Positions 37,606-47,173 are shown, numbered from the stretch's first letter. The stretch: 64,000 bases of DNA from Haliovirga abyssi (GCF_030295325.1 NZ_AP027059.1:1-64000), one strand, 5' to 3'. Notes: generated by a model not told the origin, from the letters alone. Numbers and translations are program-made.

Positions 37606-40290
37606 ATGAAGAAAATAATTTCACTGTTTGGGATTTTAACATTGCTTTTAGGTTGTGCTAATAATAATGTTAAAATGAAAAAAGAGGTTAATAAAAAAAT
37701 TGAGAAAAAAGTTACAAAACAAAAAAAGAAAAAAGAGGGATTACTAGTAAATTTAAATAAACCAATTGCAGAAGGAACTTTGAGAATACATTATTATAGA
37801 ACAGATGGAGATTATATGAAATGGGGCCTTCATTTATGGGGAAATGCAATAGATTTTCCAGTTGCTTGGGATAGTCCATTAAAATTTGAAGCACAAGATG
37901 ATTTCGGGGCATTTAAGGATATTGCAATTGCAGATAGTGGTAAAAAATTAAATTTTATTATTCATTCAGGAGGAACAAAAGATGTAGCCAAAGATAGAAC
38001 TTTTCCATCGTTAAAAGGGGTAAAAGAGGTATGGTTATTAGAGGGGATTGAAGATGCTTTCTTAAAAAAACCTGATGTAAATATAAAATTATTGCAAAGT
38101 GCATTATTAAAAAAATCAAATAAATTAGAATTAATACTTACGAATAATAAAAATCTAAAAAAAGATGATTTTATTATTTTAAATAGCGATAATAAAAAAA
38201 TAGATATATCAGATTTGAAATTAATTGGAAATAAAAAAGTAGAATTAACTGCGAATTTTGATTTGTCAAAGATATATTCTATAAAATATGGAGATAAAAA
38301 AATAGGAATTAGAGTTGCTCCAGAATTAATTGATGAAAATTATTTTTATAATGGAGATGATTTAGGTTTTACTTATAAAGATAATAAAGCTACTTTTAAA
38401 TTATGGGCACCATTGGCAGAAAATGTAAAATTATATTTATATGATAAAAATGATCAATATAAATTAATTTCAACAGATAATATGATAAAAAAAGATAAAG
38501 GGGTATGGGAATATCAACAAAATATAGATTTTGGAAATATTGTAGGATATTTTTATCAATATGGAGTAACTATTAATGGAAAAGAGAAAAAAGTATTAGA
38601 TCCATATGCAAAATCAATGGCAGCTTTTGAAGATAAAGAAAAGGATTTAGTAGGAAAAGCTGCAATAGTAAATCCTTCAGATTATTCAGTTGAAAGTTAT
38701 GCAAAAATACCAGGATATACAAAACGAGAAGATGCAATAATATATGAAGTGCATGTAAGAGATTTTACATCAGATCCAAATTTAAAAACAAAAGCAAACT
38801 TTGGGACATATAGAGCATTTATAGAGAAATTAGGCTATTTGAAAAAACTTGGTGTGACACATATTCAACTTATGCCAGTATTAAATTATTATTATAGCAA
38901 TGAACTAGATCAAAAAAGAGAGTTGAAATATTCCGCAAGAGGAAATAATTATAATTGGGGATATGATCCTCATAACTATTTTTCGCCTGAAGGGATGTAT
39001 TCAGAAAATCCGAGAGATCCTAATGTTAGGGTAGAAGAGTTGAAAGAGTTAATTAATGCAATACATAATGCAGGAATGGGAGTAATATTGGACGTGGTAT
39101 ATAATCATACTGCTAAAACAGATATTTTTGAAAATATTGTACCAGGATATTATTATAGAATGACTAATGATGGGAATTTTAAAAGCAAGTCAGGATGTGG
39201 AAATGATGTAGCCACAACACATAAAATGGTTAGAAAATTAATAGTAGATTCTTTGAGATATTGGACAAAAGAGTATAAAGTTGATGGGTTTAGATTTGAT
39301 TTAATGGGTCTTATAGATACAAAAACTATAGAAGACGGATATAAAGCGGCTAAAAAATTAGATTCTAAAACTCTATTTGTAGGTGAGGGGTGGAAAATGT
39401 ATGATGGTCCAGATTCTACAAAAGGAGCTGATCAAGATTGGATGAATAAAACAGATGATGTAGCAGTTTTTTCCGATTCATATAGAGATGTATTAAAAGC
39501 TGGCGGATTTCACGAAGGAGAAAAGGCGTTTTTAACAAAAGGAAGACAAAGAGTTAAAGATGTATTTGAAAATATAGTTGGAAGAGCTACTAATTTTACA
39601 GCAGATGATCCAGGAGATTCTGTACAATATATATCTGCTCATGATGGATTAACTTGGCATGATACTGTGGCGTATACAGTAAGATTAGATAGCGAAAAAG
39701 ATAAAGCTGAAATATATAAAAGGTTAAAATTGGGGAATTTAATAGTTTTAACATCTCAAGGAGTAGCATTCCTACATGCAGGAGAAGAGATGGGAAGAAC
39801 TAAAGAGTGGAAAGGTAAGGGAAAACCTGAAGGAGAAAATGTTGGGAAATTTATTAGAAATTCATATGATTCTTCAGATATAATCAATAGAATTGATTGG
39901 AATTTAGCAGAAAAAGATCCATTTGGTAAAAATTTAGTAGATTATACAAAAGGTTTAATTGCAATAAGAAGATCAACAGATGCTTTTAGACTTGGTACAG
40001 AAGAATTGATAAAATCAAATACAAAATTAATAATGTCAAAACCTAAGAAAAGAAAGGATTTTGCTTTGGGGTATTTGTATAAATCAACTAAAGGAGAAGA
40101 ATATTATATATTTATAAATTCTGATAAAAATGAAAGAGATTTTACAATAGATGCAGATTTAACAAATGCTAAAATATTAGTAGATGACGATGAAGCTTCT
40201 GTAAATGGGGTAAAAAAATTAACTGGAGTAAAAATAGAAAATAACAAAATTATATTGTCGCCATTAACGGCAACAATTATAAAAAAATAG
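37606..40290 (+). CDS. pulA: Type I pullulanase, surface lipoprotein (GH13), second copy
   Basis: 894 residues, the more typical pullulanase length. Lipobox TLLLGC (Cys17), then a Lys-rich linker to about 45. CBM41-like domain (about 58-148: LRIHYYRTDGDYMKWGLHLWG). CBM48 (about 246-340). GH13 motifs YNWGYDP (449-455), DVVYNH (496-501), GFRFDLMG with nucleophile Asp565, VGEGW with acid/base Glu594, SAHD (His679, Asp680). It is collinear with the 23560 gene but lacks its C-terminal insertion. Own promoter and terminator. The two pullulanases lie either side of the peptide cluster, as if that cassette had been inserted into a starch-use locus. Confidence 0.93.
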   Translation: MKKIISLFGILTLLLGCANNNVKMKKEVNKKIEKKVTKQKKKKEGLLVNLNKPIAEGTLRIHYYRTDGDYMKWGLHLWGNAIDFPVAWDSPLKFEAQDDFGAFKDIAIADSGKKLNFIIHSGGTKDVAKDRTFPSLKGVKEVWLLEGIEDAFLKKPDVNIKLLQSALLKKSNKLELILTNNKNLKKDDFIILNSDNKKIDISDLKLIGNKKVELTANFDLSKIYSIKYGDKKIGIRVAPELIDENYFYNGDDLGFTYKDNKATFKLWAPLAENVKLYLYDKNDQYKLISTDNMIKKDKGVWEYQQNIDFGNIVGYFYQYGVTINGKEKKVLDPYAKSMAAFEDKEKDLVGKAAIVNPSDYSVESYAKIPGYTKREDAIIYEVHVRDFTSDPNLKTKANFGTYRAFIEKLGYLKKLGVTHIQLMPVLNYYYSNELDQKRELKYSARGNNYNWGYDPHNYFSPEGMYSENPRDPNVRVEELKELINAIHNAGMGVILDVVYNHTAKTDIFENIVPGYYYRMTNDGNFKSKSGCGNDVATTHKMVRKLIVDSLRYWTKEYKVDGFRFDLMGLIDTKTIEDGYKAAKKLDSKTLFVGEGWKMYDGPDSTKGADQDWMNKTDDVAVFSDSYRDVLKAGGFHEGEKAFLTKGRQRVKDVFENIVGRATNFTADDPGDSVQYISAHDGLTWHDTVAYTVRLDSEKDKAEIYKRLKLGNLIVLTSQGVAFLHAGEEMGRTKEWKGKGKPEGENVGKFIRNSYDSSDIINRIDWNLAEKDPFGKNLVDYTKGLIAIRRSTDAFRLGTEELIKSNTKLIMSKPKKRKDFALGYLYKSTKGEEYYIFINSDKNERDFTIDADLTNAKILVDDDEASVNGVKKLTGVKIENNKIILSPLTATIIKK

Positions 40291-40303
40291 CTATCACACA
40301 CTT

Positions 40304-40338
40304 AAACAGTTTGCTTTCGGGCAGGCTGTTTTTTGTTT
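40304..40338 (+). terminator. Pullulanase 2 terminator
   Basis: An 11-bp stem AAACAGTTTGC (40304-40314) with GCAGGCTGTTT (40321-40331), two G·U pairs, TTTCGG loop, then TTTGTTTT. Confidence 0.8.
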
Positions 40339-40463
40339 TATAAATTTTATTTTATAAACGTTCTTAAAATAATTTTAGGGTATTTTTTTATACTTTAAAA
40401 AAAGAATAAAGTGTGTTAGAATAAAGATACAAAAAAGAAAAAATTATAATTTGGGAGGGAAAA

Positions 40464-41861
40464 ATGGCAAAACTATGGGGCGGAAGATTTAAAAATAATA
40501 CAAGTGAAATAATGGATAAATTTAATGCATCAATTACATTTGATAAAAGAATGTATGAAGAAGATATAAGAGGAAGTGTGGCACATTCTAAAATGTTGGC
40601 AAAGCAAGGTATAATAAAAGAAGAAGAACAAAAGAAAATAGAAGAAGGGTTATTTAGAATTTTAGAAGAGATAAAAAAAGATGAATTTGAATTCCTTATT
40701 TCAGATGAAGATATACATATGAGTATAGAAAAAAGATTAATAGAAATAACTGGAACTGTTGGGGGTAAATTACATACAGCAAGAAGTAGAAATGATCAAG
40801 TGGCGGTTGATATAAGGCTATATTTGAGAAAAGAGATAAAAGAAATAGAAGATTTATTAAAAGAATTACAATATGTAATAGTTAAAAAAGCAGAAGAGAA
40901 TAAAAAGGTTATATTGCCGGGATATACTCATTTACAAAGAGCTCAACCAATAGTATTTGGGCACCATTTAATGGCTTATTATGAAATGATAAAAAGAGAT
41001 TTAGATAGATTAAAAGATTGTTATAAAAGAGTAAATCAATCTCCTTTAGGAGCTGGAGCATTAGCAGGAACTACATTTCCAATAGATAGAGAATATGTAG
41101 CTAAAGAGTTAGGCTTTGAAAAAGCAACAGAAAATAGTTTGGATAGCGTAAGTGATAGAGATTTTATTATAGAACTAAATTTTGTGATCTCTATGATAAT
41201 GATGCATCTATCTCGTTTTTCAGAAGAGATTGTACTTTGGTCTACAACTGAATTTGGATTTGTAACTTTGGATGATAGATATTCTACTGGCTCAAGTATA
41301 ATGCCGCAAAAGAAAAATCCTGATGCAGCAGAACTTGTAAGAGGGAAAACAGGAAGAGTTTATGGAAATTTAATGGGGATATTAACTGTTATGAAGGGGT
41401 TGCCTTTAGCATATAATAAAGATACACAAGAGGATAAAGAGGGAGTATTTGATTCAATAGATACTGTGAAATTATCGTTAAATGTATTTGTAGGAATGTT
41501 AGAGACTTTAAAAATAAATGAAGAAAATATGAAAAATGCAATTTATGCTGGATTTACAAATGCAACAGATGTAGCAGATTATTTAGCTAAAAAAGGGATG
41601 CCATTTAGAGATGCTCATAAGGTTGTGGGAGAAATAGTTTTATATTGCGAACAAAATAAAAAGTTAATTTCCGATATGAAATTGGAAGAATATAATAAGT
41701 TTTCAGAACTATTTGAAGAGGATATAACAGAAAAAGCATCTATTGAAGGATGTGTGAGAGAGAGAAAATCATATGGTGGAACTGCATATGTTGAAGTAGA
41801 AAGACAAATAGAGAATGCGAAGAAAGAATTGAAGATAGGAGGTTGGAATGGAAATAATTAA
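40464..41861 (+). CDS. argH: Argininosuccinate lyase
   Basis: Cleaves argininosuccinate to arginine and fumarate; last step of arginine synthesis or part of the urea/citrulline interconversion. 465 residues, standard length. It begins KLWGGRFKNNTSEIMDKFN and carries TARSRNDQVAVDIRL, GYTHLQRAQPIVFGHHLMAYYEM and the fumarase/lyase signature GSSIMPQKKNPDAAELVRGK, all intact. RBS GGGAGGG. No argG or other arginine genes are in the window, so the other steps lie elsewhere or the gene serves another route. It overlaps the following DUF438 gene by 14 bases. Confidence 0.97.
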   Translation: MAKLWGGRFKNNTSEIMDKFNASITFDKRMYEEDIRGSVAHSKMLAKQGIIKEEEQKKIEEGLFRILEEIKKDEFEFLISDEDIHMSIEKRLIEITGTVGGKLHTARSRNDQVAVDIRLYLRKEIKEIEDLLKELQYVIVKKAEENKKVILPGYTHLQRAQPIVFGHHLMAYYEMIKRDLDRLKDCYKRVNQSPLGAGALAGTTFPIDREYVAKELGFEKATENSLDSVSDRDFIIELNFVISMIMMHLSRFSEEIVLWSTTEFGFVTLDDRYSTGSSIMPQKKNPDAAELVRGKTGRVYGNLMGILTVMKGLPLAYNKDTQEDKEGVFDSIDTVKLSLNVFVGMLETLKINEENMKNAIYAGFTNATDVADYLAKKGMPFRDAHKVVGEIVLYCEQNKKLISDMKLEEYNKFSELFEEDITEKASIEGCVRERKSYGGTAYVEVERQIENAKKELKIGGWNGNN

Positions 41862-43035
41862 GAATCATGAAGAAAAAATTAATAAATTATTGGAATTTTC
41901 AAAAGGGATGATAAGTGGAGAAGATGGTAAATTTTTAGTTGATAAATATCAAAAAGTTATAGATGAAATAACGCCGTTTGATGTTATTGAATTAGAAGAT
42001 AGGCAAATTAAAATGGGAATAACTCCTGCAATTATAAAAAATAGTATAGAAAAAATTATGAATATTTTTTATACTCCTTTAGAAAATTATAATTGGGAAA
42101 AACCAGAAGAAGGAAATCCATTATATTATTATATGAAAGAAAATGATAAATTAAAAGAGATATTGGAAGAAATTAAAAAAGAAGCAATCATGAAACAAGA
42201 TATAACAAAATTAAAAGAGTATATGGTAAAAATAAAAGAGATAAATAACCATTATATAAGGAAAGAAAATGTATTATTTCCATATTTAGAAAAATTATGG
42301 ACAAATTATACCCCTTTAAAAGTTATGTGGTCTTTACATGATGATATTAGAAAAATGCTGAAAAATATAGATAAATTAATAGAACAAAATAGTTCATTTA
42401 ATGTAGAAATAAATAAAACTGTTGGAGAATTTTTCTTTTTGATTTATGGAATGATTTTTAAAGAAGAATTAGTGGTATTTCCAGTAGCTATGCAGACTGT
42501 TCCAGAAAAATCATGGCAAGAGATGATGAAAGAGGAGTTGGGATTTGAATTTTCATTTATAGAAAAACCTATTATAAAATTTGATGATGAGGTTAAAAAA
42601 GATAATATGGGGAATTTAAAAGAACTATTTTTTAAAGTAGAAACAGGAGAATTAAATAAGAATCAATTAGAATTAATATTAAATAGTTTGCCAATTGACA
42701 TAACTTTTATAGATGAAAATGATGAAGTGAAATATTTTTCTAAACCAAAAGATAGGTTTTTTCCAAGGACACCTGCAATTATTGGGCGAAAAGTGCAAAA
42801 TTGTCATCCGCCAGAAAGCGTAAATATAGTAGAAAGAATATTAGATTCATTTAAAAGCGGAGAAAAAGATAGTGAGAAATTTTGGTTAAAAATGAGAAAT
42901 AAATATATATATATTCAATATTTTGCTGTGAGAGATGATAAAAATAGATACATAGGAACATTAGAAGTAGGGCAGGATATAACGGAAATATCAAAATTAG
43001 AAGGAGAAAAAAGATTAGTAGATGATACGAAATAA
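41848..43035 (+). CDS. DUF438 – hemerythrin – PAS protein
   Basis: 395 residues. The N-terminal ~70 residues match DUF438 (LLEFSKGMISGEDGKFLVDKYQKVIDEITPFDVIELE). A hemerythrin-like four-helix region (about 85-225) follows with candidate iron ligands in EINNHYIRKENVLFPYLEK, WSLHDDIRKM and FKEELVVFPVAM. The C-terminal PAS domain (about 278-385) includes DITFIDENDEVKYFS, GRKVQNCHPPESV and a closing GTLEVGQDITEI. Such proteins are thought to sense or bind oxygen, NO or iron-sulfur-damaging species in anaerobes. It overlaps argH by 14 bases, so the two are cotranslated. Role of that link is unclear. Confidence 0.87.
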   Translation: MEIIKNHEEKINKLLEFSKGMISGEDGKFLVDKYQKVIDEITPFDVIELEDRQIKMGITPAIIKNSIEKIMNIFYTPLENYNWEKPEEGNPLYYYMKENDKLKEILEEIKKEAIMKQDITKLKEYMVKIKEINNHYIRKENVLFPYLEKLWTNYTPLKVMWSLHDDIRKMLKNIDKLIEQNSSFNVEINKTVGEFFFLIYGMIFKEELVVFPVAMQTVPEKSWQEMMKEELGFEFSFIEKPIIKFDDEVKKDNMGNLKELFFKVETGELNKNQLELILNSLPIDITFIDENDEVKYFSKPKDRFFPRTPAIIGRKVQNCHPPESVNIVERILDSFKSGEKDSEKFWLKMRNKYIYIQYFAVRDDKNRYIGTLEVGQDITEISKLEGEKRLVDDTK

Positions 43036-43080
43036 GTTGAATTTTTATGTGATAAAGGATAAAAAACTGTATTGAAAAAT

Positions 43081-43109
43081 TTGACAAAAGTACTAAAAAA
43101 TCGTATAAT
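43081..43109 (+). promoter_or_regulatory. Consensus promoter of livK
   Basis: TTGACA (43081-43086) and TATAAT (43104-43109), spacing 17: a perfect sigma-70 type promoter, 53 bases before the livK ATG. Confidence 0.85.
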
Positions 43110-43162
43110 ATGTAAACTAATTGTACTAATAAAATAGACAAAACTAAAAGGAGGAATGAGTA

Positions 43163-44422
43163 ATGAAAAAGTTAGTAGCGTTATTGATGGTTTTATTTAC
43201 ATCATTTGTATGGGCGGGAGAAATAAAAATAGGGGTAATTGCACCGTTATCAGGACCAATAGCAGTATATGGGCAAGCAACAGTAAATGGATTTAAACTA
43301 GCAGCAGAAAAAATTAATGAAAAAGGTGGTATTTTAGGAAATAAAATAAAATTAATAATTGAAGATAATAAAGGTGATGCAGCAGAAGCAGTTAATGCAG
43401 CGAAAAAACTTATTAATTTGGATAAGGTAGTAGCAGTATTAGGACCAGTAATAAGTACAAATTCATTAGCTGTAGCACCTATAATGCAAGAATCAAAAAT
43501 ACCAATGCTTACACCTACTGGAACAAATGTAAAAATAACAGAAGCTGGAGATTATGTTTCAAGAGTTTGTTTTATTGATCCTTTCCAAGGAGATGTAATG
43601 GCAAACTTTGCAATAGATAATTTAAAAGTAAACAGTGCAGTTATAATGAAAGATGTTAATAGTGATTATAGTGATGGATTAGGGCAGGCTTTTAAAAAAA
43701 GATTTGAAGCAAGAGGTGGAAAAGTAATATCAGAAATTTCATATGCAGCAGGAGATGTAGATTTTACTTCTCAATTAACAAAAATAAAAATAAAAAAACC
43801 AGATGTAATATTTGTGCCTGGATATTATAGTGAAGTGGCTTTAATAGTAAAACAAGCAAGAGATTTAAAAATAAATTCAACTTTCCTTGGTGGAGATGGA
43901 TGGGATAATGGAAAATTATTTGAGATAGCTGGAAGCGCAATAAATGGAAGTTATATTAGTACACATTTTTCACCAGAAAGTGCAGATCCAATGGTTCAAA
44001 ATTTCTTAAAAGATTATAATAGTAGATTTGGGGAAGCTCCAAGTGTACTTGCTGCATTAGGTTATGATGGAGCAGATGTTATGTTTGCTGCAATGAACAG
44101 AGCTGGAGAAATAAATTCAGAAAAAATAAAAGATGAAATAAACAAAACAACTAAATTTAAAGGTGTAACAGGGGTAATTACTCTTGATAAAAATAGAAAT
44201 GCAGTAAAAAGTGCATTTGTAATTGAAGCAAAAGATGGAAAATTTGTATATAAAACAACAGTTGAACCAGTAGTAGAAAGTACAGCAAAAGAGGTAAAAC
44301 AAGCCGCAACAAAAGAACCGGTTAAAGCACCTAAAAAAAGTAATTCTAATAATACTGTAATAATTGCAATAATAGCAGTTGTAGCATTATTCATAGGAGT
44401 TTCATTAGTGAAAAAAAAATAA
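43163..44422 (+). CDS. livK: Branched-chain amino-acid binding protein (LivK type) with C-terminal membrane anchor
   Basis: 419 residues. Signal peptide ends at FVWA-GE. The mature part is a type I periplasmic binding protein: EIKIGVIAPLSGPIAVYGQA, NAAKKLINLDKVVAVLGPVIST, GYYSEVALIVKQARDLKI, KGVTGVITLDKNRNAVK. Beyond the usual end (about 375) it has a Lys/Ala/Pro linker and a hydrophobic helix VIIAIIAVVALFIGVSLV followed by KKK, so the protein should be anchored in the inner membrane. That is unusual for the family. Strong promoter and RBS AAGGAGG. It is separated from livHMGF by an FR1 repeat and a palindrome, so it can be expressed at a higher level than the permease. Confidence 0.92.
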   Translation: MKKLVALLMVLFTSFVWAGEIKIGVIAPLSGPIAVYGQATVNGFKLAAEKINEKGGILGNKIKLIIEDNKGDAAEAVNAAKKLINLDKVVAVLGPVISTNSLAVAPIMQESKIPMLTPTGTNVKITEAGDYVSRVCFIDPFQGDVMANFAIDNLKVNSAVIMKDVNSDYSDGLGQAFKKRFEARGGKVISEISYAAGDVDFTSQLTKIKIKKPDVIFVPGYYSEVALIVKQARDLKINSTFLGGDGWDNGKLFEIAGSAINGSYISTHFSPESADPMVQNFLKDYNSRFGEAPSVLAALGYDGADVMFAAMNRAGEINSEKIKDEINKTTKFKGVTGVITLDKNRNAVKSAFVIEAKDGKFVYKTTVEPVVESTAKEVKQAATKEPVKAPKKSNSNNTVIIAIIAVVALFIGVSLVKKK

Positions 44423-44490
44423 ACTAGTATTTATAAAAAAATAAATTTATTTTTATAAATAAAAATTAAAAATAATAAAAAGATTATTAT

Positions 44491-44590
44491 GGAATGTTTA
44501 AAAAATAATTTTATCATATTTTGTTGTAAAAATGCTTGAAACGTTGCATATTTTAAAACAAAAAGGGTAAGTTATTTTTAAGCCATTCCT
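44491..44590 (+). repeat. FR1 repeat, full copy
   Basis: Runs GGAATGTTTAAAAAATAA to TTATTTTTAAGCCATTCC, 100 bp. The two ends carry matching changes (GGAATG left, CATTCC right, versus GGAACG/CGTTCC elsewhere), so the terminal inverted repeat is conserved by paired changes. Confidence 0.75.
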
Positions 44591-44601
44591 ATATTAAAAA
44601 A

Positions 44602-44621
44602 GGCGGCACAATTGTGCCGCC
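44602..44621. promoter_or_regulatory. 20-bp perfect palindrome upstream of livH
   Basis: GGCGGCACAATTGTGCCGCC, with A6 on its left. On the minus strand it would be a hairpin plus U6 terminator. On the plus strand it could be an operator or weak terminator between livK and livH. G+C-rich against an A+T-rich background. Confidence 0.55.
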
Positions 44622-44669
44622 ATATTTACCTTACTGGAAAAGAAAAAAGTATACTACGGAGGGAAAAAG

Positions 44670-45548
44670 ATGACAGAATTTATACAACAATTGTTGAATG
44701 GTTTATCTCTTGGATCTATATACGCCCTGATAGCTTTGGGATATACAATGGTTTATGGAATTTTACAACTGATAAACTTTGCACATGGAGAAATATATAT
44801 GTTAGGAGCTTTTACAGCTTATTATTTGGTATTTTATTTTAAGCTGAATTTTATATTAGCTTTGGTTTTATCTATGATTATAACTGCAGGAATAGGTGTT
44901 GTTATAGAAAAATTAGCATATAAACCACTTAGAAATTCATCTAGAGTTTCTGCACTGCTAACTGCACTTGGAGTTTCTATGTTATTACAAAATTTAGGAT
45001 TAAAAATATTTGGGGGAGATCCAAAAGCATTTCCACAATTAATACCAAATAAACCTATATTTATAGGGGATTTGATAATATTTAATCAACAAATAGTTAT
45101 TGTTGTTGTGGCTATAATATTAATGGTTATTTTAGAAATCATTGTACACTATACAAAAATAGGAAAAGCAATGAGAGCTGTAGCGTTTGATAAAGATGCA
45201 GCTAAATTAATGGGGATAGATTCAAATATGGTAATATCTTTTACATTTGCAATAGGATCAGCATTAGCAGCAGCAGCAGGTGTATTAATTGGAATGAGAT
45301 TTAATAGAATAGATCCTCTTATGGGGATGATGCCAGGGATAAAAGCTTTTGTGGCAGCGGTATTAGGAGGAATTGGAAGTATACCTGGAGCAGTTCTTGG
45401 GGGACTTATAATGGGAATTTCAGAATCTCTTGTTGTAGGATATTTATCATCTACTTATAGAGATGCAATTGCATTTGCTCTTTTGATAATTATATTGATT
45501 ATTAAACCAGCAGGATTACTTGGTAAAAATATAAAAGAGAAAGTTTAA
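44670..45548 (+). CDS. livH: Branched-chain amino-acid ABC transporter permease LivH
   Basis: 292 residues, inner-membrane permease of the hydrophobic amino-acid transporter family. Typical start FIQQLLNGLSLGSIYALIALGYTMVYGILQLINFAHGE, later MRAVAFDKDAAKLMGID and AFVAAVLGGIGSIPGAVLGG. About eight membrane segments. RBS CGGAGGG. Pairs with LivM, 15 bases downstream. Confidence 0.96.
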   Translation: MTEFIQQLLNGLSLGSIYALIALGYTMVYGILQLINFAHGEIYMLGAFTAYYLVFYFKLNFILALVLSMIITAGIGVVIEKLAYKPLRNSSRVSALLTALGVSMLLQNLGLKIFGGDPKAFPQLIPNKPIFIGDLIIFNQQIVIVVVAIILMVILEIIVHYTKIGKAMRAVAFDKDAAKLMGIDSNMVISFTFAIGSALAAAAGVLIGMRFNRIDPLMGMMPGIKAFVAAVLGGIGSIPGAVLGGLIMGISESLVVGYLSSTYRDAIAFALLIIILIIKPAGLLGKNIKEKV

Positions 45549-45563
45549 CAAAGGAGGAGATCA

Positions 45564-46409
45564 ATGGAAGTATACATTACTCAGATATTAATAATTATTG
45601 CTATAAATATTATATTAGCTGTAAGTCTTAATTTAATAAATGGAATGACTGGACAATTTTCATTAGGGCATGCAGGATTTATGGCAGTTGGAGCATATAC
45701 ATCAGCAGTTTTAGCCAAAACATATGGCGTGAATATTTTACTTGCAATATTAGTAGGAGCAGCAGTGGCAGGTGTAGTTGGATTTATAATTGGATTTCCG
45801 GTACTTAGATTAAAAGGTGATTATTTGGCTATAGTGACTCTTGGATTTGGAGAAATCATTAGAGTAATTATATTAAATATGAAAATAACAGGTGGAGCAA
45901 AAGGATTACCTGGAATACCAGGTGGGATAAATTTGTTAATATCTTACACTTTTGCAATTGCAACTGTAATTATAATAAGAAATATTATGCTTTCTTCTGA
46001 AGGAAGAGCATTTTTATCAATAAGAGAAGATGAGATAGCAGCAGAAGCAATGGGAGTTAATATAACTAGATATAAAGTATTGGCATTTATAATAGGAGCT
46101 TTTTTTGCAGGAATTGCAGGAGGAGTTTATGCTCATTTTTATCAATTTTTAAAACCTGATAGTTTTAATATATTTAAAACAGTTGATATATTATTAATGG
46201 TTGTGTTAGGTGGAATGGGAAGTATAACTGGTTCTATAATTGCAGCAATAATATTAACAATAGTTCCAGAGCTTTTAAGAGGGTTTTCAGAGTATAGAAT
46301 GGTAGTATATTCATTAACATTAATAATATTAATGATAGCAAGACCAGATGGAATATTAGGTAAAAAAGAGATAACAGACATAATATCATTCAAGAAAAGA
46401 GGTGCATAA
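45564..46409 (+). CDS. livM: Branched-chain amino-acid ABC transporter permease LivM
   Basis: 281 residues. Membrane permease partner of LivH: NLINGMTGQFSLGHAGFMAVGAY, LRLKGDYLAIVTLGFGEI, FLSIREDEIAAEAMGVN, VDILLMVVLGGMGSITGSI and a closing MIARPDGILGKKE. RBS AAAGGAGGAG. It ends two bases before the livG start. Confidence 0.96.
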   Translation: MEVYITQILIIIAINIILAVSLNLINGMTGQFSLGHAGFMAVGAYTSAVLAKTYGVNILLAILVGAAVAGVVGFIIGFPVLRLKGDYLAIVTLGFGEIIRVIILNMKITGGAKGLPGIPGGINLLISYTFAIATVIIIRNIMLSSEGRAFLSIREDEIAAEAMGVNITRYKVLAFIIGAFFAGIAGGVYAHFYQFLKPDSFNIFKTVDILLMVVLGGMGSITGSIIAAIILTIVPELLRGFSEYRMVVYSLTLIILMIARPDGILGKKEITDIISFKKRGA

Positions 46410-46411
46410 AA

Positions 46412-47173
46412 TTGCTGTTAGAAGTAAAAGAACTTAGTAAAATGTTTGGGGGATTAAAGGCAGTAGATAATTTTTCTATTGAAATAAAACAAAATGAAAT
46501 TATGGGATTGATTGGGCCTAATGGAGCAGGAAAAACAACAGTTTTTAATCTGCTTACAGGAGTCTATGAGCCAACTATGGGATACGTAAAACTTTTGGGA
46601 GAAGATGTTACGGCACAAAAACCATATATTATAACTGAAAAAGGGATTGCCAGAACATTTCAAAACATAAGATTGTTTAAAGATTTAACTGTTTTGCAAA
46701 ATGTATTAGTTTCAAAACATTTTACTGTAGAATATGGATTGTTTGGGGCTATTTTTAGGACAAAAATATATAATAAAGAAGAGATAAGAGTTAGAAAAGA
46801 AGCAGAAGAGCTGTTAGATAGATTTGGACTTTTGGAGAAAATGAATTTACCTGCAAATAGCTTGCCGTATGGAGAACAAAGAAGGCTGGAAATAGTTAGA
46901 GCACTTGCTACAAATCCAAAATTGTTATTATTAGATGAACCAGCAGCAGGTATGAATCCTCAAGAAACTGCAGAATTAATGGATTTGATAAAAGGGATAA
47001 AAGATGACTTTGATATATCTGTGTTACTTATAGAGCATGATATGAAATTTGTAATGGGATTATGCGAAAGGCTTGTTGTTTTAGATTATGGAAAAATAAT
47101 CGCAAAAGGAAAACCAGAAGAAGTAAAGAATAATCCGAGAGTAGTAGAAGCGTATTTAGGAGAAGCAGAATAA
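46412..47173 (+). CDS. livG: Branched-chain amino-acid ABC transporter ATPase LivG
   Basis: 253 residues. ABC ATPase with Walker A GPNGAGKTT, the LivG-specific ARTFQNIRLFKDLTVLQNV, a reduced signature LPYGEQRRLEIVRALA (normal for this family), Walker B LLLLDEPAAGMNPQE and C-terminal VVEAYLGE. The start is TTG at 46412 with GAGGTG 13 bases before; no ATG fits. Energises LivHM together with LivF. Confidence 0.95.
   Translation: MLLEVKELSKMFGGLKAVDNFSIEIKQNEIMGLIGPNGAGKTTVFNLLTGVYEPTMGYVKLLGEDVTAQKPYIITEKGIARTFQNIRLFKDLTVLQNVLVSKHFTVEYGLFGAIFRTKIYNKEEIRVRKEAEELLDRFGLLEKMNLPANSLPYGEQRRLEIVRALATNPKLLLLDEPAAGMNPQETAELMDLIKGIKDDFDISVLLIEHDMKFVMGLCERLVVLDYGKIIAKGKPEEVKNNPRVVEAYLGEAE

Noticed and set aside
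44612-44842. 76-codon frame across the livH start
   Set aside because: Out of frame with livH, begins inside the palindrome and overlaps a certain gene.
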